Part shown: piece by piece, positions 35,718 through 45,223 of the stretch
How the letters are laid out: each line of letters begins with the position of its first letter
Position numbering within the stretch: position 1 is the stretch's first letter
Assembly: GCA_021774735.1 (NCBI GenBank)
Contig: JAJFIS010000029.1
Location: forward strand, 88,562 to 152,561
Direction of reading: 5' to 3'
Origin: Alphaproteobacteria bacterium
Lineage (GTDB): Bacteria > Pseudomonadota > Alphaproteobacteria > Sphingomonadales > Kordiimonadaceae
Length of the DNA stretch: 64,000 nt
Made by a program: the position numbers and the translations under genes
Notes under the pieces: model-generated
Seen by the model: only the letters and a program-made list of their open reading frames with translations
Databases searched by the model: none
Told to the model about the DNA's origin: nothing

Positions 35718-37295
35718 ATGCCAAAAGTACTTATTTCCGACAAAATGAGCCCGCTTGCTAAAAAAGTGTTCGAGCAACGGGGCATAACTGTAGATGTAAT
35801 CACGGGCCTTGATAAAGAGGGCCTTATCAAAATCATCGGTAAATATGATGGTCTTGCGGTGCGCTCATCAACCAAAGTTACGCCCAATATTTTGAAAGCG
35901 GCGAAGAAGCTTAAAGTGATAGGGCGCGCCGGTATTGGGGTCGATAATATTGATCTTGAAGCGGCAACCGTCCACGGGGTTTGTGTTATGAACACGCCCT
36001 TCGGTAATAGCATAACGACAGCAGAACATGCGGTGGCAATGTTGATGGGTTTGGCGCGTCAAATTCCACAAGCCAATGCATCGACGCATGCGGGCAAGTG
36101 GGAAAAGTCTAAATATATGGGGACCGAAATTACCGGTAAAACCTTGGGCGTTATCGGCTGCGGTAATATCGGTGCCATCGTCTGCGAGCGTGCAATTGGC
36201 CTCAAGATGAAAGTGATTGGCTTTGATCCCTTCCTAAGTCCTGAGCGGGCTGCGCAGCTTGGTGTTCAAAAAGTAGAACTTGACGACCTGCTAGAGCGCT
36301 CTGACTTTATTAGTTTGCACACGCCGCTCACCGACCAAACGCGGGGCATTATTGATGTATCAGCTATTGAGAAAATGCGCGATGGTGTGCGCATCATCAA
36401 TTGTGCCCGTGGTGGCCTTGTGGATGAAGAAGCCTTAAAAGCCGCGCTTGATAGTGGTAAGGTGGCAGGCGCCGCCATGGATGTATTTACCGAAGAACCT
36501 GCCAAAGAGAATATATTATTTGGTCATGATAATGTTATTTGTACGCCGCATTTGGGGGCTTCAACCAATGAAGCACAGGTCAATGTGGCGGTTCAAGTGG
36601 CCGAACAAATGGCGGACTTTTTATTAACCGGCGGCGTGTCAAACGCTATTAACATGCCTTCACTTACCGCCGAGGAAGCGCCAAAACTGCAGCCCTATAT
36701 GAAGCTTGCCAAAGAGATAGGTGGTTTTGCGGGTCAATTGACCGAAAGCGGCATCAAGAAAATTATCATTGAATATGAAGGCCATGTGGCAAGCCTAAAC
36801 ACCAAACCTTTGACCGCTGTTGTGGTGGAAGGGTTGCTCGCGCCCTTGATGGCCAGTGTGAATATGGTTAATGCACCGGTGATTGCCAAAGAACGTAATA
36901 TTGAAATTACCGAAGTCATCCATGACAGAGAAGGGGACTATCACACCCTGATAAAGTTAACGTTGCAGACTGAAAAGCAAGACCGGTCAGTCTCGGGCAC
37001 ATTATTTGCCAACCGTGCGCCGCGAATTGTTGAAATTTCTGGCGTTAATTTGGAAGCTGAACTATCAGAGAATATGCTGTATGTGGTCAATGAAGACAAA
37101 CCCGGATTTATTGGCGCGCTTGGTTCTCTACTTGGTTATAATGGGGTGAATGTGGCAACCTTTGCCCTTGGCCGTAGAGAAGGCTTGAATGAGGCTGTGG
37201 CTTTGGTTGCCGTTGACCAGAAGGTGCCTCAAATTGTCCTTGATCAAGTAGCAGCATTAGCGCATGTGTTGCAGGCAAAACGCTTAAGCTTTTAG
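35718..37295 (+). CDS. serA: D-3-phosphoglycerate dehydrogenase
   Basis: A 525-residue enzyme for the first step of serine synthesis, of the long form with an extra intervening domain and a C-terminal ACT domain. It has the NAD motif GVIGCGNIGAIV (about 146-157), the catalytic Arg in NCARGGLVDE, and His in CTPHLGAST. The ACT domain (about 450-525) gives feedback control by serine in many relatives. Same operon as serC; hisZ starts 15 bp after. Confidence 0.97.
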   Translation: MPKVLISDKMSPLAKKVFEQRGITVDVITGLDKEGLIKIIGKYDGLAVRSSTKVTPNILKAAKKLKVIGRAGIGVDNIDLEAATVHGVCVMNTPFGNSITTAEHAVAMLMGLARQIPQANASTHAGKWEKSKYMGTEITGKTLGVIGCGNIGAIVCERAIGLKMKVIGFDPFLSPERAAQLGVQKVELDDLLERSDFISLHTPLTDQTRGIIDVSAIEKMRDGVRIINCARGGLVDEEALKAALDSGKVAGAAMDVFTEEPAKENILFGHDNVICTPHLGASTNEAQVNVAVQVAEQMADFLLTGGVSNAINMPSLTAEEAPKLQPYMKLAKEIGGFAGQLTESGIKKIIIEYEGHVASLNTKPLTAVVVEGLLAPLMASVNMVNAPVIAKERNIEITEVIHDREGDYHTLIKLTLQTEKQDRSVSGTLFANRAPRIVEISGVNLEAELSENMLYVVNEDKPGFIGALGSLLGYNGVNVATFALGRREGLNEAVALVAVDQKVPQIVLDQVAALAHVLQAKRLSF

Positions 37296-37310
37296 GGATG
37301 GAATAAAGTT

Positions 37311-38486
37311 ATGACGACGGGTATGGATAAACAATCAGGTGCACCGCCGGGCGATAAGGCATTGCTGCCGAGTGGGCTTAGGGATCAGCTCGCACCCTTT
37401 GCTGAGTTTGAAGCTGAGACGGTTTCAAAGCTTATGGCGGCCTTCGCACGCTTTGGTTATGACCGCGTTACGCCGCCGTTAATGGAGTTTGAAGAAACTT
37501 TATTAAGCGGCACGGGTAAACAGAATAGCCCCAAAATGTTCCGGGTTATGGACCCAGATACGCAGCGGGTGCTGGGCTTGCGTAGTGATATGACAGTACA
37601 AATTGCCCGTATGGCAGCCACGCGCATGCAGGATATTGCAAGACCCCTTAGGTTATCTTATGCAGGGAATGTGGTGCGGGTGCGGGGCTCGCAGGTGCGG
37701 CCAACTCGGCAGTTCATTCAGGCAGGCGTTGAAATTATTGGCTGTGATAGCTTGGCCGCTGAGCTGGAAGTGATTTGTCTAGCGGTCGAGGCACTGGTTG
37801 ATGCGGGAGTTGTTGACTTAACCTTGGATCTGACAGTGGCACCGCTTGCGGGCATGGTTGCTGATAGTCTCGGGTTGGATGCCGCGCAACGGGAAATCGC
37901 TAAGAAAGCACTTGATGCTAAAGATGTTGGAGCGCTGGATGTTTTCGGTGGCACTGCGAAAGAAATTCTAACTGCAATTTTGCTAGCGACAGGCATAGCC
38001 GGGGCCGCAATGGAAAAGTTAGAGATGCTTTCCCTTTCGGGTGCTGCCGGTCAACTTGTGGCTCGCTTGGGCATGATGGTGGATGCACTTTCAACGTGTT
38101 TGCCAAAGGTAAAGGTCACCATCGACCCTGGGGAAAGCCATGGATTCGAATATAAAAGCGGTATTGGATTTGCCGTTTTCGCCCCGGGTGTGCGCGGTGA
38201 GCTTGGTCGCGGTGGACGCTATATGGCACGAGGTAATGATGGTGGAGAAGAGCCCGCAGCTGGTTTTTCGATCTATTTGGATAGTATTATTAGAGCGCTG
38301 CCCATCCCATCCATGCCGATGAAAATATTTTTACCCTTTGATGTCTCACATCAGATGAGTGAAAAATTGAGAAAGAAGGGCTACCGTACCGTTCAGGCCT
38401 TGACAGAGGTGGTCGATTGCCGCCATGAAGCACAGCGGCTACACTGTAGTCATTGGTTCAATAGTGATAAGGTTGAACCGGTTTAA
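37311..38486 (+). CDS. hisZ: ATP phosphoribosyltransferase regulatory subunit
   Basis: A 391-residue class-II-synthetase-like protein that activates the short form of HisG in histidine synthesis. It has the HisRS-like opening (LLPSGLRDQLAPFAEFEAE), FRVMDPDTQRVLGLRSDMT (motif 2 region) and a glycine-rich GELGRGGRYMARG motif 3. The HisRS anticodon domain and signature HisA loop are missing, which points to HisZ rather than HisS. hisG is not in the window. Upstream of purA as in many Alphaproteobacteria. Confidence 0.88.
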   Translation: MTTGMDKQSGAPPGDKALLPSGLRDQLAPFAEFEAETVSKLMAAFARFGYDRVTPPLMEFEETLLSGTGKQNSPKMFRVMDPDTQRVLGLRSDMTVQIARMAATRMQDIARPLRLSYAGNVVRVRGSQVRPTRQFIQAGVEIIGCDSLAAELEVICLAVEALVDAGVVDLTLDLTVAPLAGMVADSLGLDAAQREIAKKALDAKDVGALDVFGGTAKEILTAILLATGIAGAAMEKLEMLSLSGAAGQLVARLGMMVDALSTCLPKVKVTIDPGESHGFEYKSGIGFAVFAPGVRGELGRGGRYMARGNDGGEEPAAGFSIYLDSIIRALPIPSMPMKIFLPFDVSHQMSEKLRKKGYRTVQALTEVVDCRHEAQRLHCSHWFNSDKVEPV

Positions 38487-38522
38487 TTTTCAGTATGATT
38501 TCCATAAGAAAGATATCAGTTC

Positions 38523-39815
38523 ATGGGTAATGTAGTTGTCGTTGGTTCGCAGTGGGGTGACGAGGGAAAAGGTAAGATTGTTGACTGGCTTTCTGAGCGC
38601 GCTGATGTAGTGGTGCGTTTTCAAGGCGGTCATAATGCTGGTCATACACTTGTTATTGACGGTGCTGTTTATAAATTATCCTTGCTGCCTTCGGGTATCG
38701 TGCGGGGCGGCAAGCTTTCTGTTATTGGTAACGGCGTTGTGGTAGACCCATGGGCATTGCTGAGCGAGATGGAAAAGCTTAAGCGCCAAGGGGTGGAGAT
38801 AAACCCTGACACCCTGCAAATTGCAGCCAATGCATCCTTGATTTTACCTTTTCACGGCGAACTAGATGCTTTGAGGGAAGATGCGCGTGGTGGCATTAAA
38901 ATTGGCACGACCCGTCGTGGTATTGGTCCGGCTTATGAAGACAAAGTTGGTCGCAGGGCGCTGCGCATGTGTGACTTAAAGTCCCGTGCAATTGTTGAAG
39001 CTCGATTGGAAAGTTTAGCGGCGCACCATAATGCCCTTCGTCGCGGGCTTGGTCATGCTGAAATTGACGTAGCTGACATTGCTAACAAATTGATGGAGCT
39101 TGCTCCAAAGATATTGCCCTTTGTTACCCACACATGGCGTACACTTGACCAAGCCCAAACAGCAGGTAAGCGGATATTGTTTGAAGGGGCGCAAGGGGGA
39201 CTGCTTGATATTGATCATGGTACATATCCCTTTGTGACCAGTTCCAATACTATTTCTGGCCAAGCTTCAGCGGGTAGCGGCATGGGTCCATCTTCACTGG
39301 ACTATGTGCTTGGCATAACTAAGGCCTATACCACCCGGGTCGGTGAGGGGCCTTTCCCCTCAGAACTTTCGGATGAAGTCGGTCAGCATTTGGGTGAAAA
39401 AGGCCATGAGTTTGGCACTGTCACGGGCCGGTCGCGGCGTTGTGGCTGGTTTGATGCCGTTTTGGTGCGTCAAATGGTGAAAGTGAGTGGCATTACGGGC
39501 ATTGCTTTGACCAAATTAGATGTTCTTGATGGGCTTGATGAATTGAAGATATGTGTGGGTTACACTTTGAACGGTGAAGCGCTGGACTATTTGCCTTATG
39601 GCATGGAAGATCAAGCGGGTGTTGAGCCCGTTTACGAGATATTAGAAGGTTGGCAAGACACAACGTTCGGCGCGCGCAGTTGGGCCGATTTGCCGGCAAC
39701 AGCAATTAAATATGTCAGACGCATCGAAGAATTAATTGGCACTCCGGTGGCTTTGCTTTCAACAAGTCCAGAGCGTGATGACACTATCCTTGTGCGAGAC
39801 CCATTTGTGAAATAA
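38523..39815 (+). CDS. purA: Adenylosuccinate synthetase
   Basis: A 430-residue GTP-dependent enzyme joining IMP and aspartate for AMP synthesis. The signature [18 protein letters not shown] opens the protein, followed by [23 protein letters not shown] and [20 protein letters not shown]. Most bacteria have [22 protein letters not shown], retained here. Complete and normal length. Confidence 0.98.
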   Translation: MGNVVVVGSQWGDEGKGKIVDWLSERADVVVRFQGGHNAGHTLVIDGAVYKLSLLPSGIVRGGKLSVIGNGVVVDPWALLSEMEKLKRQGVEINPDTLQIAANASLILPFHGELDALREDARGGIKIGTTRRGIGPAYEDKVGRRALRMCDLKSRAIVEARLESLAAHHNALRRGLGHAEIDVADIANKLMELAPKILPFVTHTWRTLDQAQTAGKRILFEGAQGGLLDIDHGTYPFVTSSNTISGQASAGSGMGPSSLDYVLGITKAYTTRVGEGPFPSELSDEVGQHLGEKGHEFGTVTGRSRRCGWFDAVLVRQMVKVSGITGIALTKLDVLDGLDELKICVGYTLNGEALDYLPYGMEDQAGVEPVYEILEGWQDTTFGARSWADLPATAIKYVRRIEELIGTPVALLSTSPERDDTILVRDPFVK

Positions 39816-39925
39816 ATTTCTAATATATGAATTTTTTTTGATGTTCAAATAGTTGCTAAGTTGTGAGAGGTCGATTTTTCTGGTTTAAAATGCAGATGTT
39901 ATATATGTTTACAGCGTTCGAATGA

Positions 39926-41941
39926 TTGCAAAAAGGCGATTTGGAAGTGGCTGAAAATATAGCAAAATCAGCATTTAACACTCGATACTCACTTGATCAA
40001 GCGACGCCCCTGCCGGAATTTGATACCGCTGGTGGTTGTGCTTTCAAGGTCGTTGACGCACATGCGAAAGACAGCGCACTTTATGGTTTGGTCCAAAAGC
40101 CAGAAGTTCCTATCCGCAATAGTTTATATAAATCGCTAGTCGAAAAGCCCATCAGAAACATCATTTCACCTATTGACCGAGGCATCATGACTATGCCTGA
40201 GGGCCAGCGGCTGGTAACGGTTTTTGAAAGGCCTACAGGTGGCGTGTTCTTTGGCCCAGATGGCGTAAATCCACTGGTGAATGTTGGCAGATTGCGGACC
40301 AATATTCTTACTTCAGCTTTAGGTGGGTTGGCCGAACTACATTCACGCAATCACACCCATCGCCTTATAAGACCGAGTAGTGTTTTTTTTGCATCGCCCG
40401 GTAGTGATGAAATTATTTTAGGCGAGTGTATAACAGCTCCACCAGGTTCCGGGCAGAGTTTGCGAGGGGAAGCCATGGAATGTGTATTTGCTGATGATAT
40501 CACACGCGGCAATGCAACTGAGGAAGCTGATATTTATCAACTGGGTTTTGTTTTGATAAGTGGTTTTTTCGGTGAAAATTTGGACGTTAGTTTGGACCGA
40601 GACGCCATTCTCGCAGGGCGCGTTAATCAAAGCTCTTTTTGGGCACTTTCTGGGGGGCAAGATGTGCCCGGTGCGCTTGGCAAAGTGTTGCAAGGCATGC
40701 TGGTTGATGAGCCAAGCGAGCGTTGGAACCTCGCCGATATTCTTGATTGGTTGGAAGGCTCAACAAGTCAACGTCGCACGGGTCTTGTCAATAGAAGCTT
40801 ATCAAAACCCACTCATTTTATGGGAGTAGCCTATATTGACCGACGACTTTTGGCCGAAGCCTTTGCCCTTAATGTGAGTGAAGCTGCTCGATATTTGAAA
40901 GAGAAAAAATTTGGCCAATGGGTGCAAAGTAATTTACGGGATGAAGTTCTTGATGACCGAATGGAGAAAGCTTTAGGCATTCTTGGTGCAGATAATTTAG
41001 GAGTAAGCAGTGTCTCTGATGACCAATTAATAGCACGTATTTGTATGTTTCTCCATCCTGATGGCCCAATACGCTTTAAGGGTTATTCTATAATGCCGGA
41101 TTCCATTTCAGCTTTCGTGGCATCAGCCTTTGCATCGGGTAGTGGGGACAATATCCAAGCGGTTCATGAGTTGATACGCCCTGATTTGTTAAGTGCTTTG
41201 GTCGAAATTTCCGATAAAAATAATCCGGCCTTGACAAAAGCTGTTCAAAATTTGAGCAAGGAAATGGCGTTGATAAAAGATAGAACGTTAGGAAAAGGGG
41301 CAGAGCGGGTTCTCTATAGTTTAAATCCCCAAATTCCGTGTATGTCGAGCAAGTTTAATGGCCAATGGATTGGTTCTTTGAAGCAATTGGTGCATGGTTT
41401 TGATCGTGAGGCACCAAATGGACGCCTAGCTAGCCTCATAACCGACCGACATATCGCCGCCTTTTGTGCCGTGCATGCGGGTGATATGGATAAAGATTTT
41501 TATCTATTGTCTCATACCCAAAAAGATCCGGTGCGCTTTAGCTTCCAGATGGCGCAATTTTTTGGCGTGTTACAAAACCGAACAAAAATTCCTGCCTTGC
41601 CTAAACTGACAAGTGCATTGGTAGAATCTATGAAGCCAGCTCTTAAGCTCTTGAAGAAAGTCAGCAGACGGGAAAAAATCACCAAGCTATTGGATAGTGT
41701 TAAAAAAGACGGCAATATTGCAAAGCTGACATCGGTGGTGGATTTGGTCGAAATTCAACAACAAGATGCACGAGAGTTCTCAGCTGCAAGGAGGCAAATT
41801 CAATTGTTGGAAAAGGAACGAGAGAGCTTAGGCCGAAAAATAACTCACAGGCACCCAGCAGCATTATTAAAAGGCTATCAGCTTAGTGCCATATTCGCGG
41901 CTTCAATATGTTTGCTGAGCCTCGCAATGATTGTGATATAG
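39926..41941 (+). CDS. Predicted membrane-anchored pseudokinase
   Basis: A 671-residue protein with an N-terminal protein-kinase-like domain (about 40-280) and a C-terminal tail anchor (about 649-671). Kinase landmarks are recognisable but degraded. HRLIRPSS (145-152) stands where HRDLKPEN is expected, so the catalytic Asp is Leu147 and the metal-binding Asn is Ser152. The DFG site reads GEC. The F-helix ADIYQLGFVL (201-210) is conserved. The middle (300-600) is helical and unknown; a short coiled coil lies near 610-640. Catalysis by the usual mechanism is unlikely, so a scaffold or ligand sensor is inferred. The start is uncertain: TTG at 39926, or TTG 39941 or GTG 39947. A membrane protein gene starts 9 bp after. 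Confidence 0.72.
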   Translation: MQKGDLEVAENIAKSAFNTRYSLDQATPLPEFDTAGGCAFKVVDAHAKDSALYGLVQKPEVPIRNSLYKSLVEKPIRNIISPIDRGIMTMPEGQRLVTVFERPTGGVFFGPDGVNPLVNVGRLRTNILTSALGGLAELHSRNHTHRLIRPSSVFFASPGSDEIILGECITAPPGSGQSLRGEAMECVFADDITRGNATEEADIYQLGFVLISGFFGENLDVSLDRDAILAGRVNQSSFWALSGGQDVPGALGKVLQGMLVDEPSERWNLADILDWLEGSTSQRRTGLVNRSLSKPTHFMGVAYIDRRLLAEAFALNVSEAARYLKEKKFGQWVQSNLRDEVLDDRMEKALGILGADNLGVSSVSDDQLIARICMFLHPDGPIRFKGYSIMPDSISAFVASAFASGSGDNIQAVHELIRPDLLSALVEISDKNNPALTKAVQNLSKEMALIKDRTLGKGAERVLYSLNPQIPCMSSKFNGQWIGSLKQLVHGFDREAPNGRLASLITDRHIAAFCAVHAGDMDKDFYLLSHTQKDPVRFSFQMAQFFGVLQNRTKIPALPKLTSALVESMKPALKLLKKVSRREKITKLLDSVKKDGNIAKLTSVVDLVEIQQQDAREFSAARRQIQLLEKERESLGRKITHRHPAALLKGYQLSAIFAASICLLSLAMIVI

Positions 41942-41950
41942 GCAGATATT

Positions 41951-42454
41951 ATGGCAAAAAAACCTAAAATCTCAACATCAAAACCAGACAAGAAGAAGGT
42001 TAAAAAACCTGCTGGAATAGGCCTGTTTTATATTTTAAGCCTGTTCATTATCGCAGGCTTCTTTAGCGTTGGAAGCGCTGTTGCCCTAGCGCTTGGTATG
42101 ATGCCCACCTATGTGTTGTTTGCTCAAAAGAAAACACCCCTATCACGCATGAGATCACAAGTTGTTGGGCTTTCCAATCTTGCGGGTGTTTTACCTTTTG
42201 TCGAGCGCTTGTGGGATGGGCAAAATATTTCAATGGAGCTTGGCTCCCCTCTACCATGGGTTATTATGTATGGTGCAGCAGCGTTAGGTTATGTGCTGTT
42301 ATATGTAGGCCCAATGATGGCGGCAATCTCGCTGCAGGTAATGGCGGGTGAACGCATTAAAAAAATTGCAAGGCACAGGCAAAAGCTCATTGATGAATGG
42401 GGGCCAGAGGTAGCCTTTAGAGAAGCAAAAAGCACGGAAAGTCCAAAGAGCTAA
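41951..42454 (+). CDS. Membrane protein partner of the pseudokinase
   Basis: A 167-residue protein: a Lys-rich cytosolic head (about 1-20), two close membrane helices (about 23-60), an extracytoplasmic or cytosolic loop, a third helix (about 105-132) and a charged tail. No family is recognised. It is 9 bp from the pseudokinase gene, so the two are probably one operon and may form a complex. Its end is 24 bp from the convergent rpoH end. Confidence 0.7.
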   Translation: MAKKPKISTSKPDKKKVKKPAGIGLFYILSLFIIAGFFSVGSAVALALGMMPTYVLFAQKKTPLSRMRSQVVGLSNLAGVLPFVERLWDGQNISMELGSPLPWVIMYGAAALGYVLLYVGPMMAAISLQVMAGERIKKIARHRQKLIDEWGPEVAFREAKSTESPKS

Positions 42455-42478
42455 TAATCATTCTATAATCAGATTTTT

Positions 42479-43402
42479 TTAATTTTGTGCTGTACCTGTG
42501 TTGTTCGCGGCATTGGTTTGTATAGCTTTTTGAACTTTTTCAAAGGCTCTAACTTCAATCTGGCGCACTCTTTCACGGGAAACGCCGTATATCGTTGAAA
42601 GTTCTTCTAACGTTATGGCGGGCTCGCTTAAGCGACGTTTGGTCAATATGTCTTGCTCGCGCTCATTAAGGTCTTTCATGGCGTCAACGAGCATTTCATG
42701 GCGCTGAGAATATTCTTCTTTTTCAGCTGCCACCTCTTCTTGATCCGGTGTGTCATCAACCAACCAATCTTGCCATTCGCCGCCACCTTCCTGCTTCACG
42801 GGGGCGTTTAAGCTGCTGTCACCACCTGTCATGCGACGGTTCATCGAAACTACGTCTTTTTCAGGCACTTTTAAGGTGGTGGCAATCTTTTCAACATTAT
42901 CAGGGTGCAGGTCCCCTTCTTCGATCGCTTGAATCTGGCCTTTAAGTCGACGCAAATTGAAAAATAATTTTTTCTGCGCGGCGGTCGTACCAATTTTCAC
43001 GAGGGACCAACTACGCAAGATATATTCTTGGATAGATGCCCTAATCCACCACATGGCATAGGTGGCAAGGCGAAAGCCTTTATCGGGGTCAAATTTCTTC
43101 ACAGCCTGCATCATGCCCACATTGCCTTCAGATATAAGGTCCGCCACTGGCAGGCCGTAACCGCGGTAACCCATGGCAATCTTGGCTACAAGTCGCAGGT
43201 GGCTCGTCACCATTTTATGGGCGGCGTTACTGTCGGATTTTTCAATCCACGCCTTAGCTAACATAAATTCGTCATCAGCCTCCAACATTGGGAAGCGGCG
43301 AATTTCTTGTAAATAACGGCTTAAGCTGCCATCAGGGGATGGTGCGAGGCTCGTTGAGCGTAAATTACTAAGCGGTTTTGAACTCTTGTCACTATCAGTC
43401 AT
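42479..43402 (-). CDS. rpoH: RNA polymerase sigma-32 factor RpoH
   Basis: A 307-residue heat-shock sigma factor. Region 2 includes DLISEGNVGMMQAVKKFDPD and FRLATYAMWWIRASIQEYIL; the RpoH box QKKLFFNLRRLKGQ follows and separates it from RpoD-type sigmas. Region 4 has LEELSTIYGVSRERVRQIE. ftsH, whose product degrades RpoH in E. coli, is also in the window. Downstream of rluD with a 48-bp gap, on the same strand. Confidence 0.96.
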   Translation of the reverse strand: MTDSDKSSKPLSNLRSTSLAPSPDGSLSRYLQEIRRFPMLEADDEFMLAKAWIEKSDSNAAHKMVTSHLRLVAKIAMGYRGYGLPVADLISEGNVGMMQAVKKFDPDKGFRLATYAMWWIRASIQEYILRSWSLVKIGTTAAQKKLFFNLRRLKGQIQAIEEGDLHPDNVEKIATTLKVPEKDVVSMNRRMTGGDSSLNAPVKQEGGGEWQDWLVDDTPDQEEVAAEKEEYSQRHEMLVDAMKDLNEREQDILTKRRLSEPAITLEELSTIYGVSRERVRQIEVRAFEKVQKAIQTNAANNTGTAQN

Positions 43403-43450
43403 GGTTATCCTACCCCCATCATTATCACTAAGCCCTTGTTTTTGGGCTAT

Positions 43451-44455
43451 TTAAACATCATGGCTGCTGCAACCCGCCTTCAGCGCGTCAAGCAACGATT
43501 GCATATCATGTGGTAACGCGCATTCAAATTTAAAGGGTTTAGCCGAAATTGGATGAAAAAAACCTAAGGTGCGGGCATGCAAGGCTTGGCGTTTAAAGCT
43601 TTGAACGGCGGCGCGAGCCTTGGTGCCAACAGCTGACGGAAGACGCCCGGGGTTGCCGTAAATCGGGTCGCCAATAAGCGGGTTGCTGAGCGATGCCATA
43701 TGGACCCTAACTTGGTGTGTGCGGCCAGTTTCTAACTGGCACTCAATAAGGCTGGCGACAGCGTGGCCGCTGCTATAAAAACATTGCTGGGACCTATAAT
43801 GGGTTACAGCCCATTTGCCGCCTTTATCGGTAATGGCCATTTTTTTGCGGTCCTTGGGATGGCGGGCAAGCGCCCCTTCAATGCGGCCATCAGGCGGGCT
43901 CGGCAAGCCCCGGCAAACGGCGCTATAAAGGCGCTCCACCGAATGATCCGCGAATTGTTCCGAGAGTTTAATGTGGGCCTTGTCATGCTTTGCGACCACT
44001 AAAAGGCCGCTTGTGTCCTTGTCAATACGGTGGACAATACCGGGCCGCTTTATGCCGCCGATGCCGGAGAGCGACCCTGCACAGTGGTGCAGCAGGGCAT
44101 TGACTAAGGTGCCATTTGGGCTACCTGCTGCAGGATGTACAACCATGCCAGCCACTTTGTTGACAACAACCAGATCATCATCTTCAAAAATAATATCTAA
44201 CGGAATGTCCTCTGCGACTGGGTCAGCATCTTCAGCTTCGGGGATGGTAAGACTGTATATTTCGCCCATTTTGACCGGTACGGACGCGGAATTTATCGGC
44301 TGGTGATTTTCGCCTATATGCCTTAAAACTTGACCTGCCTTGATCAGGGCCTTAAGGCGGGAACGGGAAATGTCTGGCAAAGCGCTAGCCAAGAACCGAT
44401 CTAACCGGGTACCGCTTTGTGCATCCGCTACTGTTATTTCAAACTTGCTATCCAT
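43451..44455 (-). CDS. rluD: RluD-type 23S rRNA pseudouridine synthase
   Basis: A 334-residue RluA-family enzyme; RluD makes pseudouridines in helix 69 of 23S rRNA. An N-terminal S4 domain (TRLDRFLASALPDISRSRLK) is followed by the catalytic GIVHRIDKDTSGLLVVAK with the active-site Asp. The start at 44455 gives MDSKFEITVADAQSGTRLD, at the normal distance from the S4 domain; it has no Shine-Dalgarno, and further upstream codons are antisense to the neighbour. That neighbour starts only 10 bp away in the opposite direction. Subtype (RluD rather than RluC/RluA) rests on length and context. Confidence 0.88.
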   Translation of the reverse strand: MDSKFEITVADAQSGTRLDRFLASALPDISRSRLKALIKAGQVLRHIGENHQPINSASVPVKMGEIYSLTIPEAEDADPVAEDIPLDIIFEDDDLVVVNKVAGMVVHPAAGSPNGTLVNALLHHCAGSLSGIGGIKRPGIVHRIDKDTSGLLVVAKHDKAHIKLSEQFADHSVERLYSAVCRGLPSPPDGRIEGALARHPKDRKKMAITDKGGKWAVTHYRSQQCFYSSGHAVASLIECQLETGRTHQVRVHMASLSNPLIGDPIYGNPGRLPSAVGTKARAAVQSFKRQALHARTLGFFHPISAKPFKFECALPHDMQSLLDALKAGCSSHDV

Positions 44456-44465
44456 GGAGGGTTTT

Positions 44466-44873
44466 ATGACCGACAAACAGGCAAATGTCACGCAGGATGA
44501 TACATCAGGTGATGATGCCCCTGTGTCTGATAACAAGGTGTTGAAAGTGATTGTGATCGTGCTTGGCATCGCCATCATTGGTATGGTTGTTTTGATAGTA
44601 GGTAGGATAATTGATAAATTATCATCGGATGGCACTGAGAAAAGTGAAATAGCTCAGACGGTTCAACCGTTAAAAGCGGGTGGCAAGCTATTGACGGGAA
44701 GTGGCAACGAAATTGTCATTAATCGACCAGAAGGCAGTGAACTTGTGCGTATTGATGTTAGCGGCGCTATTATCAGCGCTCATTTTATTTTGGCTGATGG
44801 AAGCGATGCAGTGGTTTTGGTAAACGGAACTACAGGTGCTGTTATTCGCTGGATAAAAGTACCTGCCAGTTAA
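44466..44873 (+). CDS. Single-span membrane protein, DUF6476-like
   Basis: A 135-residue protein: an acidic N-terminal tail (about 1-22), one membrane helix (about 26-47), then a beta-rich periplasmic domain of about 80 residues. GGAGG lies 5 nt before the ATG. I believe this is the family placed next to RluA-type synthases in Alphaproteobacteria (DUF6476), recalled rather than tested. Divergent from rluD with a 10-bp gap; convergent with the DUF2842 gene, overlapping 4 bp. Confidence 0.75.
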   Translation: MTDKQANVTQDDTSGDDAPVSDNKVLKVIVIVLGIAIIGMVVLIVGRIIDKLSSDGTEKSEIAQTVQPLKAGGKLLTGSGNEIVINRPEGSELVRIDVSGAIISAHFILADGSDAVVLVNGTTGAVIRWIKVPAS

Positions 44874-45103
44874 TCAGGCTTTCTGCCCGCCGCCATCCAG
44901 CGCAATAGTTTATAGGCAGGAAAAATCCATATGATTCCCATGATCAGATAAAAGGGTGTTTGCAGCCATAGTGACCAATCGGTCATATAACTGCCGATGC
45001 CTGTGACCAGTAATGCATAAAGCCCAAGCCCAATAAGCAACATGAAAGTGCCGGTTAAATTGCGAATATTGGGCTTGCTAACCTCGGGATAATTACCGCG
45101 CAT
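44870..45103 (-). CDS. DUF2842 two-span membrane protein
   Basis: A 77-residue protein with two membrane helices (about 18-40 and 47-65) and the C-terminal PFYLIMGIIWIFPAYKLLRW pattern typical of DUF2842, a family restricted mostly to Alphaproteobacteria. Function unknown. The end overlaps the convergent gene by 4 bp. Confidence 0.8.
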   Translation of the reverse strand: MRGNYPEVSKPNIRNLTGTFMLLIGLGLYALLVTGIGSYMTDWSLWLQTPFYLIMGIIWIFPAYKLLRWMAAGRKPD

Positions 45104-45223
45104 GAAGCTTGGTCCTTTAATTCATTTTACCACCACACAATGGCCTTTCTAGCCTTTTCCCACAAGGATAAAGTCGCTAAGCTGGTCTTTAGCGTAATGG
45201 TGATGGAAAGGGCTATTATCTCT

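Noticed and set aside
44456..44635. Sixty-residue N-terminal extension of rluD
   Set aside because: It is antisense to the DUF6476-like gene, has no ribosome site, and would put the S4 domain at an abnormal distance from the start.
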